From contig CAZVEV010000026.1 in the NCBI GenBank assembly GCA_964625865.1, forward strand, positions 1 to 37,481: a DNA stretch of 37,481 nt, read 5' to 3'. The translations under genes were made by a program, and so were the position numbers. The notes under the pieces were generated by a model. That model worked only from the letters and a program-made list of their open reading frames with translations, had not been told where the DNA came from and made no database searches. Below, in pieces: positions 7,888 through 15,330 of the stretch (positions within the stretch are counted from its first letter, which is position 1; every line of letters starts with the position of its first letter). Source of the DNA: CAZVEV01 sp964625865 (lineage in GTDB: Bacteria; Planctomycetota; Phycisphaerae; SM23-33).

Positions 7888-8966
7888 GCTTTCCCGTTCG
7901 GCTCAACCAATTGGACCGGGATAGTCTCGTGTCGGGCCCGCTCGTCGGGCCGTTCGATGGTTGTATGGAGAAGTCGGCCGACGACGGCGGCCTGGTCCTT
8001 GAAGCTCAACTCGGGGCAGACCTTCGGCCAGCGGATCTCGTCGGCTGACTTGAGGCTGTCGACGTCACTGATCAGCAGCAGATCGTCCGGAACGGTCAGC
8101 CCGATCGATGCCGCCACGTCGGAGGCCACCTGGGCAAAGAACCTGCTGCGACACAACAACGCCGTCGGGCGCCGGGATGAGGTCAGCAGGTGGCGAATCT
8201 CCGCTTCGGCGACCTCCGCGTCGACCGGGAAGTTCCGCACCGTCAGCGTGCCGGGAGGCAGGCCGGCTTCGGCAAGGACCTCGTTAATGCCGTCCAACGT
8301 CCTGTGGTCACCCGGCAGCCAGGTGTCCCGCATCACAAGGCACATTCGCCGGTGGCCGCGATCGGCGGCGTAGCGGGCCATCAGACGCCCCGTGCCATGC
8401 TGGTCCACGTCGGCCGACGGGAGCAGACGAGTGGTTCCGAACACTCCGCCAAAGACCGCTGTGGGCGTGCATGTCTCGAGGGCCAGTTCCTGAATCTCAC
8501 GCGAGCACCCTACCAGCACCATGCCGGAGAGCCACCCCTCGCCGGAGGCCTTCTCAAGCAGCGAGCGGACGTAGGCCACCCGATTCTCACGGCGAAGCAC
8601 GTTGATCTGCACGTCGTAGCCGTCCACGGCCTCCAGGACGCCTTCGATCAGTTCTCCCACGAGCAGGCCCGTGCGCAGGCGTTCCGGCGTGGTCAGCACG
8701 TGCACGAGGCGCAGGTTCAACGTGGGTCCCTGGGCTGCCTCCGGGCCGACGAACGTTCCTACGCCGCGCTTGCGGATCAGCACGTCGCGCTCGGCGAGGT
8801 GGGCCATCGCCCGGCTGGCCAGCGGCGTACTGACGCCGAAGACCTTTCCCGCTTCACCGGCGGTAAGATACTGCTGCCCCGTACTGAGCCCGCGTCGGCG
8901 GATATCCCGCTCGATCAACCCCCCCACGCGAGCGACGTTCACGTTGATTACTGGTAGATTACTCAT
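7884..8966 (-). CDS. Chimeric transcriptional regulator: GntR-type HTH plus LacI-type sensor domain (copy 1)
   Basis: The product has about 360 residues. Residues 1-75 form a GntR-like winged helix (IERDIRRRGLSTGQQYLTAGEAGKVFGVSTPLASRAMAHLAERDVLIRKRGVGTFVG). Residues 90-350 resemble a LacI/periplasmic-binding-protein sensor (MVLVGCSREIQE, AVFGGVFG, DRGHRRMCLVMRD, PTALLCRSRFFAQVASDVAASIGLTVPDDLLLISD). A sugar-like ligand is expected from the fold and context. I placed the start at the ATG at 8966, where similarity to the divergent paralogue at 9433 begins; the frame is open up to 9020. A promoter ends only a few bases upstream, so the leader would be very short. It is coupled to the downstream prepilin gene. 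It is clearly homologous to the regulator at 9433, sharing for example the DIRRRGLS, LVGCSRE and DTWLPGD segments. Confidence 0.9.
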   Translation of the reverse strand: MSNLPVINVNVARVGGLIERDIRRRGLSTGQQYLTAGEAGKVFGVSTPLASRAMAHLAERDVLIRKRGVGTFVGPEAAQGPTLNLRLVHVLTTPERLRTGLLVGELIEGVLEAVDGYDVQINVLRRENRVAYVRSLLEKASGEGWLSGMVLVGCSREIQELALETCTPTAVFGGVFGTTRLLPSADVDQHGTGRLMARYAADRGHRRMCLVMRDTWLPGDHRTLDGINEVLAEAGLPPGTLTVRNFPVDAEVAEAEIRHLLTSSRRPTALLCRSRFFAQVASDVAASIGLTVPDDLLLISDVDSLKSADEIRWPKVCPELSFKDQAAVVGRLLHTTIERPDERARHETIPVQLVEPNGKA

Positions 8967-8979
8967 GAGTCCACACTTT

Positions 8980-9007
8980 ATTCTAGCACAATGCGCCACT
9001 AGTTCAA
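8980..9007 (-). promoter_or_regulatory. Promoter of regulator copy 1
   Basis: On the minus strand, TTGAAC (9007-9002), a 16-base spacer and TAGAAT (8985-8980) make a good sigma-70 promoter. Transcription starting about seven bases past the -10 box would leave only some 5-7 bases before the ATG at 8966, so the mRNA would be nearly leaderless unless a later start is used. Confidence 0.6.
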
Positions 9008-9014
9008 GGTATTC

Positions 9015-9034
9015 TTTCAAATTATTTCAAATTA
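9015..9034. repeat. Tandem TTTCAAATTA repeat upstream of regulator copy 1
   Basis: Two exact head-to-tail copies of TTTCAAATTA occupy 9015-9034. Read on the minus strand they give TTGAAA units upstream of the TTGAAC -35 box, the last unit 13 bases from it. They may serve as an AT-rich UP element or as operator half-sites. The rest of the regulator-regulator intergenic region (9035-9343) shows no gene or structure that I can support. Confidence 0.6.
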
Positions 9035-9343
9035 ATTCGGATTAGGCCATATGTCGCCTCGGGTAGGTCTGCAAGCGTCTGATCGTGGCAGGCCCGATGG
9101 CCGCCCGCGGTATGGCCTGACTCACGTCATCCGGGGCGTGAATGCTCGCACGGCCAGGGAAACGTCATAGACGCCCGGCTGATCCCTCTGGCCGCGTTTG
9201 GGCGTGTTGCTGGGGGGGAAGGTCATTTCTCCCGGCCGATTGCGGCCACGCGGTTTCCAGACCCCTTGGCCGGGATGCTGGGGACCTCTCTGGGACGCTG
9301 CGACGGGAACACCTTTGCCAGGCTGTTCGATGATCAAAAAAAG

Positions 9344-9370
9344 TTGAACTTATATTCTTGAACTCTATTC
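9344..9370 (+). repeat. Tandem TTGAACT repeat upstream of regulator copy 2
   Basis: TTGAACTTATATTC (9344-9357) is followed directly by TTGAACTCTATTC (9358-9370). The second unit contains the -35 box of the regulator promoter. The layout mirrors that of the divergent paralogue, where TTGAAA stands 13 bases before the TTGAAC -35 box. A repressor or activator binding these units would act right on the polymerase site. Confidence 0.55.
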
Positions 9371-9385
9371 AGCGTGGTGTATAAT
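9358..9385 (+). promoter_or_regulatory. Promoter of regulator copy 2 and probably of the sialoglycan run
   Basis: TTGAAC (9358-9363), a 16-base spacer and a perfect TATAAT (9380-9385) form the strongest promoter seen in the window. The predicted start near 9392 gives a leader of about 40 nt. As the following genes are tightly packed, this promoter may drive the regulator together with much of the downstream cluster. Confidence 0.7.
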
Positions 9386-9432
9386 CTTCCGTGTGAGATC
9401 GTGGATCATGATTGGGAGTGCTAGCTGACGTG

Positions 9433-10503
9433 ATGGAATCCGGCGTCCAATCCAACGTGGAGCGTGTGGCGGGGCTGATGGTGGCTGACATTCGTCGGCG
9501 CGGGCTGTCGGCGGGTGATCGGTACCTGACGGCCCAGGAGGCCGGGACGTTCTTTGCCGTCAGCCCGCAACTGGCCAGCCGCGCGATGCGCCGACTGGCG
9601 AGCAGGGACATCCTCCTCCGCAAGGCCGGGTCGGGGACATTCGTCGGCTCCGGCGCGAAGGTCGCGCCCGCCGAGCAACTGCGGTGCATCCATATTCTGG
9701 CGTCGACGGAACGTTTGCGGCGAGGCCTGCCGGCCGGCGATCTGACCCAGGGCCTGCTCGACACGATGGCGGGGTACGACGTCCAGGTCAATCTCCTGTC
9801 CCAGGGCCAGCCGGTCGGGCACACGAGACACCTGCTGACTCGCCTGTCGTCGGCGGGGCTGGTCTCGGGCCTGGTCCTGGTCGGCTGCTCCCGAGAGGTC
9901 CAGGAACTGGTCTGTGAACTTGGCATCCCGGCGGTCGTTTTCGGCGGGGTGTTCCCGAGCACGCAGGCCTTGGCGTCCGTGGACGCCGACTGGCGCAGCG
10001 TCGGCCGCATGCTGGCCGGTTACGTCCTGGACCGTGGCCGGAGACGAATTGTCTTTGTCACCGGCGACACGTGGCTGCCGGGCGACAACCAGTTGCTTGA
10101 CGGGCTGAGCGAAACGTTGGCCGAGCGCGACGTGGCGCACGGTGCCCTGATCCTGCGAAGCCTCCCCACGGAAGATCCGCTGGCGGGCGAGGAGATCCGC
10201 GCGGTGCTTGCCGAGAGCGACTCGCGTCCGACGGCCGTCATCTGCAGATACTACTTCGGCCCGACCGCCTGTCGCGTGATCGAATCGCTGGGGCTGCGCG
10301 TGGGTCACGACGTCGTGCTGATCACCGACGGCCAGGGCATCGACCAGGCGGCCGGCCGCCCCTGGCCGAGCATCTGCGCCAAACTGGACTACCGTGCCCA
10401 GGCCGCCCTCGTCGGGCGCATGCTGGGCCAGATCGTCGACGGACGACCGCCCCAACCGCGACACGTGATGATCCAGCCCGTCGCGTGCGAGCCCGACTCC
10501 TGA
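9433..10503 (+). CDS. Chimeric transcriptional regulator: GntR-type HTH plus LacI-type sensor domain (copy 2)
   Basis: This 356-residue paralogue of the divergent regulator has a GntR-like winged helix at residues 5-75 (VADIRRRGLSAGDRYLTAQEAGTFFAVSPQLASRAMRRLASRD, GSGTFVG) and a LacI/PBP-like sensor at about 85-345 (LVGCSREVQEL, AVVFGGVF, DRGRRRIVFVTGDTWLPGD, PTAVICRYYFGPTACRVIESLGLRVGHDVVLITDG). I used the ATG at 9433, which lines up with the paralogue; a GTG three bases upstream and a TTG at 9412 are alternatives, and the GGGAG at 9414-9418 is rather far away. It ends 13 bp before the first sialidase, so it is likely co-transcribed with it and probably controls sialic acid use in response to a sugar ligand. 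Ligand and sign of control are unknown. Confidence 0.92.
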   Translation: MESGVQSNVERVAGLMVADIRRRGLSAGDRYLTAQEAGTFFAVSPQLASRAMRRLASRDILLRKAGSGTFVGSGAKVAPAEQLRCIHILASTERLRRGLPAGDLTQGLLDTMAGYDVQVNLLSQGQPVGHTRHLLTRLSSAGLVSGLVLVGCSREVQELVCELGIPAVVFGGVFPSTQALASVDADWRSVGRMLAGYVLDRGRRRIVFVTGDTWLPGDNQLLDGLSETLAERDVAHGALILRSLPTEDPLAGEEIRAVLAESDSRPTAVICRYYFGPTACRVIESLGLRVGHDVVLITDGQGIDQAAGRPWPSICAKLDYRAQAALVGRMLGQIVDGRPPQPRHVMIQPVACEPDS

Positions 10504-10516
10504 AGAAAGGTAAGCG

Positions 10517-13276
10517 ATGTTCCTGACAAGAAGACGTGTTCTGCAAGCTGTCTGCGTGACGTGCCTTGCCGGCTGCGCCTCGGCCGAACCGGTGAAGCTG
10601 ATCGAGGCAGGCAAGCCGCTGGCCGTCCGTAGTGCGGGCAAGGCGTGGCAGACGAGCGAGGGGGCGTTGGCGGGCGGAGGCAAGCCGAACAGGCTGTGGG
10701 CCAACGTCGCAGTGGGCAAGGGCGATTTCCGCATGACCGCCCGGCTGCGCATGACCGGTCAGAAGGACAGTGCCGCCGCGTTCTTCCTGGGCGACAACTA
10801 CTTCGGCTTCGAGGGCGCCAAGGGAACGGTGTATCTCAACGGGCGGATCTTCGGCGGCAGACGGCTGCTCAAGGCCAGCACGGAGTACTTCGACCGCGGC
10901 GCGTGGATCGACTTCGAAGCCGTCCGCACGTCAGGGCGCATCGCCTTTCTGATCAACGGCAAGGAGATCGTCGCCGCATCCAGCGATGCGGCGTTCGAGC
11001 CGATCGGCTTCTCGCCATTCAGGAGCACGATGCACATCAGCCGCTTCGCCATCGAAGGGAACCTGCGCATGATCACGTCGCCCAAGCCGCGAGGCTATAC
11101 GATTCCGATCGTCGACCTGGCCGCCCAGAAACAGCGACAGGTCGTCGTCGACCGCGAAGCGGGCCAATACCTCGGCCACGTCACGACCGTCCTGCTGGAA
11201 GACAACAAGACGATGATCGCCGTCTATCCCAAGGGCCACGGGCGAGGCGCGATCGTGATGAAGCGCAGCACCGACGGGGGCAAGACCTGGTCGAAGCGTC
11301 TGCCCACCCCTGAATCGTGGGCCACCAGTAAGGAAGTGCCCACCATCCACCGCGTCGTCGACGCCAAGGGCGTCAAGCGGCTGATCATGTTCTCGGGCCT
11401 GTATCCGGCGCGGCTGGCGGTGTCGGAGGACGACGGCAAGACGTGGAGCGAGTTGAAGCCGTTAGGCGACTGGGGCGGCATCGTCGTGATGGGCGACGTG
11501 ATCGCGCTGAAGACGCCGGGCCATTACATGGCGATGTTTCACGACGACGGGCGGTTCTTCACGAAAGGCGGCAAGCGTTACAGCCCGCGGAGGATGATCG
11601 TCTACACGACGTTCTCGACCGACGGCGGACTGACGTGGAGCTTTCCGGCCAAGATCTTCGAGCGGTCCGACGTCGGCCTGTGCGAGCCGGGGATGGTCCG
11701 CAGCCCGGACGGCAAGCAGATTGCGGTGCTCTTCCGCGAGAACTACCGCGTGCGGAACAGTCACCTGATCGTCTCGAACGACGAGGGCAAGACCTGGAGC
11801 GACCCTGTGGAATTGCCCGGCGCACTGACCGCCGATCGTCACACGCTCCGCTACGCGCCGGACGGGCGGCTGGTCTTCACCGGGCGAGACACGTGCCTGG
11901 ACTCGGCCACCAGCGGCGACTGGGTCGCATGGGTGGGCACGTACGACGACATCGTTAAAGGCCGCCCGGGCCAATACCGCATCCGCCTGATGGACAACCA
12001 CCACGGCAGGGACTGCGCGTATCCGGGCATGGCGGTCTTGCCTGACGGCACGTTTGTGGCCACGACGTATGGGCATTGGACGCCGGGCCAGAAGCCCTAC
12101 ATCGTCTCGGTGCGATTCACGCTGGCCGAGATTGACAAGCTGGCCCGAGAGGACAACCCCGTGCTGACCGACGTGTTCCGTGAGGGTGTCGACAATGACG
12201 GCTATCCACGGGTTCGCATTCCCGCGGTTTGCGTGACGAACAAGGGCACGGTGCTCGCCTTCGCCGAGGGGCGCCAGGGCGGCGATCACAGCGAGAACGA
12301 CATCATCCTGAAGCGCAGCGAAGACGGGGGCAGGACGTGGGGCAAGGTGCAGGTCGTCGACGAGCGGGGCACGCTGTGCCTGAACAACCCCCTGCCCGTT
12401 GTCCTGCGCGACACGGGGCGGGTCCTGCTGATCTACCAGGTGTTCCCCGAAGACCGTCACGGGCGGGCCATCGGCAAGCATGTCAAGCTCGCCTCGCCGG
12501 GCCTCGACGGGCCGGGCGTGCAGAAATGCTACATCACCCATAGCGACGACGACGGGAAGACCTGGTCCACGCCGCGGGACATCACCGCCATGGTCAAGCG
12601 CCCGAAGACCATCGAATCGTTCGCCTCAGGCCCCGGCGTCGCTATCCAGTTGCGGCGAGGCACGCACAAGGGCCGCATCCTCGCTCCGTTCAACGAGAGT
12701 TGGCACGTCGAGGGGAAGCGTCATTTCGCGGTCTACACCGCCTACAGCGACGACGGCGGGACCACGTGGAAGCTGGGCGCCTCGGCGGCCAACGGCAGCA
12801 AGGGGTATGGCAACGAAGTGCAGGTAGTGGAGCGGGCCGACGGGTCGGTCCTGCTCAACTCGCGCAGCAACAGCGGGGCCCGCCTTCGCAAGACGGCCGT
12901 CAGCACGGACGGCGGCCAGACGTTCTCGCCCCTGAAAGACGCCCCCGCCCTTCCCGAGCCGCAATGCCAGGGCAGCATCCTCCGCTACACCGATCCGCTG
13001 GACGGTCGCAAGAGTCGCCTGATCTTCGCCAACCCCGCCAGCCGGTCCGGCCGGCGCAACGGCACGATCAAGCTGAGTTACGATGAGGGCAAGACCTGGC
13101 CCGTTGCCAAGACGCTCTACCCCGGCGGGTACGCCTACTCCTGCCTGACCGTCCTGCCCGACGGGACAATGGGCTGTCTCTTCGAACGGGACGGCTACAA
13201 ACGCATTACCTTCGCCCGGTTCAGTCTGAAGTGGCTGACCGGCGGCAAAGACACACTGAAAGGGAAATCCAAGTGA
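10517..13276 (+). CDS. Sialidase lipoprotein with two BNR beta-propellers (sialidase A)
   Basis: The product has 919 residues. A lipobox (CLAGC, Cys20) after a basic, hydrophobic N-terminus predicts a membrane-anchored lipoprotein. Residues 30-185 look like a concanavalin/laminin-G-type sheet domain. A first propeller (about 200-540) has Asp boxes such as STDGGKTW, SEDDGKTW and SNDEGKTW. The second (about 555-905) is a typical GH33 exo-sialidase: Arg567 in the RIP motif, an acidic cluster GGDHSENDI, RRGTHKGRILAPFN, a catalytic-type Glu in GNEVQVVE, and a Tyr nucleophile candidate in YAYSCLTVLPDG. It should release terminal sialic acid from glycans outside the cytoplasm. The first propeller lacks a clear RIP motif and may be non-catalytic. 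AAAGG lies upstream of the ATG, and the stop overlaps nanA by four bases. Confidence 0.92.
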   Translation: MFLTRRRVLQAVCVTCLAGCASAEPVKLIEAGKPLAVRSAGKAWQTSEGALAGGGKPNRLWANVAVGKGDFRMTARLRMTGQKDSAAAFFLGDNYFGFEGAKGTVYLNGRIFGGRRLLKASTEYFDRGAWIDFEAVRTSGRIAFLINGKEIVAASSDAAFEPIGFSPFRSTMHISRFAIEGNLRMITSPKPRGYTIPIVDLAAQKQRQVVVDREAGQYLGHVTTVLLEDNKTMIAVYPKGHGRGAIVMKRSTDGGKTWSKRLPTPESWATSKEVPTIHRVVDAKGVKRLIMFSGLYPARLAVSEDDGKTWSELKPLGDWGGIVVMGDVIALKTPGHYMAMFHDDGRFFTKGGKRYSPRRMIVYTTFSTDGGLTWSFPAKIFERSDVGLCEPGMVRSPDGKQIAVLFRENYRVRNSHLIVSNDEGKTWSDPVELPGALTADRHTLRYAPDGRLVFTGRDTCLDSATSGDWVAWVGTYDDIVKGRPGQYRIRLMDNHHGRDCAYPGMAVLPDGTFVATTYGHWTPGQKPYIVSVRFTLAEIDKLAREDNPVLTDVFREGVDNDGYPRVRIPAVCVTNKGTVLAFAEGRQGGDHSENDIILKRSEDGGRTWGKVQVVDERGTLCLNNPLPVVLRDTGRVLLIYQVFPEDRHGRAIGKHVKLASPGLDGPGVQKCYITHSDDDGKTWSTPRDITAMVKRPKTIESFASGPGVAIQLRRGTHKGRILAPFNESWHVEGKRHFAVYTAYSDDGGTTWKLGASAANGSKGYGNEVQVVERADGSVLLNSRSNSGARLRKTAVSTDGGQTFSPLKDAPALPEPQCQGSILRYTDPLDGRKSRLIFANPASRSGRRNGTIKLSYDEGKTWPVAKTLYPGGYAYSCLTVLPDGTMGCLFERDGYKRITFARFSLKWLTGGKDTLKGKSK

Positions 13277-14193
13277 GCAAGATCAAACAACTGAGGGGCC
13301 TGACAGCCGCAACGCATACGCCGTTCGGCGCCGACGGCGAGGTGAATCTCGCCGTCGTGCCGCAGATCGTCGAGCACCTGATCTCTACGGGCGTCTCGGC
13401 GCTCTACGTGGCCGGGAGCACGGGCGAGGGGGTGTCGCTGACGGCCGACGAGCGGCGTGCCGTGGCCGAGGCCTACGTCTCGGCCTCCGGCGGCAGGCTG
13501 CCGGTGATCGTGCAGGTTGGCAGCAACAGCCTGGCCGAGTCCCGCAACCTGGCCGCCCACGCCCAGTCCGTCGGGGCGGACGTGATTTCCTCCAACGCCC
13601 CGTCGTATTTCAGGATCGGCTCGGTCGACGGACTTGTCACCGCGATGTCGCAGATCACCTCCGCGGCGCCCGATCTGCCCTTCTACTACTACCACATCCC
13701 GCGATTCACCGGGGCCGAGATCGACATGATCGACTTCCTCGGCCAGGCCGACCAGGCCATACCCAATCTCGCGGGGCTGAAGTACTCGGACCTCCAGATT
13801 CACGAGTACCAGGCGTGCCTGAACTTCGACGGCGGGCGTTACGACATCCTGTGGGGCATCGACGAAATGCTGCTGTCGGCCCTCGTTATCGGCGCCGGGG
13901 GCGCCGTCGGCAGCACGTACAACATCGCCGCCCCGCTGTACCGGCGAATCATTGACGCCTGGGATGCCGGCGACATCGCGGAGGCCCGCAAGTGGCAGCT
14001 TTGCTCGGTCGAACTGGTCCGCGTGCTGGTATCCCACGGCCTGCATCCGAGCATCAAGGCGGTCATGGGCATGTTCGGAATCGACGTAGGCCCCTGCCGC
14101 CTGCCCCTGGGCGGACTCGACGACGGCAGCAAGGCCCAACTGCGGACTGACCTCGAGGCCATCGGCTTCTTCGAGTGGTCGCAGGCGACGTAG
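13273..14193 (+). CDS. nanA: N-acetylneuraminate lyase
   Basis: The 306-residue product is a class I aldolase of the DHDPS/NAL family that cleaves N-acetylneuraminate into N-acetylmannosamine and pyruvate in the cytoplasm. The signature GSTGEG binds the pyruvate carboxylate, Tyr140 of YYYHIP is the expected catalytic Tyr, and Lys170 of LAGLKYSD is the Schiff-base Lys; the length fits the family. Its place beside sialidases and an AGE-type epimerase supports NAL over the dihydrodipicolinate synthase or other aldolase branches. I chose the GTG at 13273, which overlaps the sialidase stop as GTGA and has AAAGGGA about eight bases upstream; an open frame back to 13231 would intrude into the sialidase gene without family similarity. 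Confidence 0.93.
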   Translation: MSKIKQLRGLTAATHTPFGADGEVNLAVVPQIVEHLISTGVSALYVAGSTGEGVSLTADERRAVAEAYVSASGGRLPVIVQVGSNSLAESRNLAAHAQSVGADVISSNAPSYFRIGSVDGLVTAMSQITSAAPDLPFYYYHIPRFTGAEIDMIDFLGQADQAIPNLAGLKYSDLQIHEYQACLNFDGGRYDILWGIDEMLLSALVIGAGGAVGSTYNIAAPLYRRIIDAWDAGDIAEARKWQLCSVELVRVLVSHGLHPSIKAVMGMFGIDVGPCRLPLGGLDDGSKAQLRTDLEAIGFFEWSQAT

Positions 14194-14233
14194 CGTCGTG
14201 AGAGTCGGCCCGCAGGAAGCAGAGAACGCGACA

Positions 14234-15301
14234 ATGACGCATCGAGAGCGAGTCCTGGCCGCAGTGCGACACGAGGAGACCGACCGCCTGCCGCTGTTCT
14301 ACCGCGACGTGCCTGAAGTTCGCGCTCGCCTGCTGGCCGACCTGCGGTGCGCTGACTTCGAGGCACTCCTGCAGCATCTGGATATCGATTTTCGATGGAT
14401 CGGGCCCGAGTACGTGGGGCCCCCGCTGGAAGACGAGCAGACCGGCCGGCGGCGAGACATCTGGGGCGTCGAGTACGCCTGCGTGCCGTTCAGCGAGACG
14501 GCCGGCTACTGGGAGGCGGTGTCCTGTCCGCTGGCAGACTGCGACGATCCGGCAGCGCTGGCCGACTACGCCTGGCCCGACCTGGAGTGGTTCGACTTTT
14601 CCGCGCTGGCCGATCAGGTGACCGCCTGGAACGACTACGCCATCATGACGGCGGCCAACTTCTCTTCACCCGGCATCCTGCAGACTCCCGTCCAGTGTCT
14701 CATCGGCGACGAGAAGAGCTTCCTGGACATGGCGCTGAATCCGGAGTTCTTCGACGCCCTGGTTCGCCGCGTGCTGGACTTTCAACTGCCCTTCATCGAC
14801 TGCATGCTCACCGCCGCGAGCGATCGGATCGATTTCTTCCGCGTCGGCGACGACTACGGCACGCAAAACGGGCTGCTGGTCGGGCCGGAGATGTGGCGCC
14901 AGCGCATCGGCCCGGCCCTGCGCGCCATGGGCCGCGTCGCCGCCGAACACGGGGCGCACTACTACCAGCATTCCTGCGGCGCCATCCGGGACTTGATCCC
15001 GGACCTGATCGACGTCGGCGTCGACGTGCTGGACCCCGTTCAGGTCGGGGCTGCCGGGATGGTGCCTGCCGAACTGAAGGCCGAGTTCGGCCAGCAACTG
15101 TGCTTTTCCGGTGGGGTAGACGAGCAGGACCTGCTGCCCCACGGCACGCCGGAAGAGGTCCGCCAGGGCGTCTTTCATCTGCTGGACGACATGGCACGCG
15201 GGGGCGGATTCTTCCTCGGCCCGACGCACAATTTCCAGGACGACATCCCGACGGAGAACATCGTGGCGATGTATGACGCCGCGCGAGAATGGAGCGGTTG
15301 A
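14234..15301 (+). CDS. Uroporphyrinogen decarboxylase-family (MtaA/CmuA-like) protein 1
   Basis: The 355-residue product has the UroD TIM-barrel pattern: MTHRERVLAAVRHEETDRLP at the start, DFFRVGDDYGTQNGLLVGPEMW in the middle, QHSCGAIRDLIPDLIDVGVDVLDPVQ, then FSGGVDEQDLLPHGTPEEV. His246 and Cys248 form the H-x-C pair that ligates zinc in the cobalamin-dependent methyltransferase branch (MtaA, CmuA), so a methyl-transfer role is more likely than haem synthesis. No corrinoid protein is encoded nearby. It sits 40 bp after nanA and just before the epimerase, so a part in processing modified sialic acids or amino sugars is plausible but unproven. The start at 14234 fits the family; the GTG at 14198 is less likely. 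Confidence 0.88.
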   Translation: MTHRERVLAAVRHEETDRLPLFYRDVPEVRARLLADLRCADFEALLQHLDIDFRWIGPEYVGPPLEDEQTGRRRDIWGVEYACVPFSETAGYWEAVSCPLADCDDPAALADYAWPDLEWFDFSALADQVTAWNDYAIMTAANFSSPGILQTPVQCLIGDEKSFLDMALNPEFFDALVRRVLDFQLPFIDCMLTAASDRIDFFRVGDDYGTQNGLLVGPEMWRQRIGPALRAMGRVAAEHGAHYYQHSCGAIRDLIPDLIDVGVDVLDPVQVGAAGMVPAELKAEFGQQLCFSGGVDEQDLLPHGTPEEVRQGVFHLLDDMARGGGFFLGPTHNFQDDIPTENIVAMYDAAREWSG

Positions 15302-15330
15302 CGCCTTGCCCAGACACTTGGATGCAGAAC

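Noticed and set aside
9015..9034. Possible start of a CRISPR-like repeat array
   Set aside because: Only two directly adjacent 10-mers without spacers; they fit a promoter-linked repeat.
9122..9337. 71-codon open frame between the two regulators
   Set aside because: No ribosome site, no recognisable domain and Pro/Arg/Gly-rich composition; it sits in the regulatory intergenic region.
13273..14193. Reading nanA as dihydrodipicolinate synthase (dapA)
   Set aside because: The families share the fold and the catalytic Lys, but the neighbours are sialidases and an AGE epimerase and no lysine pathway genes are present.
14234..15301. Reading the UroD-like gene as hemE (haem synthesis)
   Set aside because: The H-x-C motif and the sialic acid context fit the methyltransferase branch better, and no other haem genes are near.
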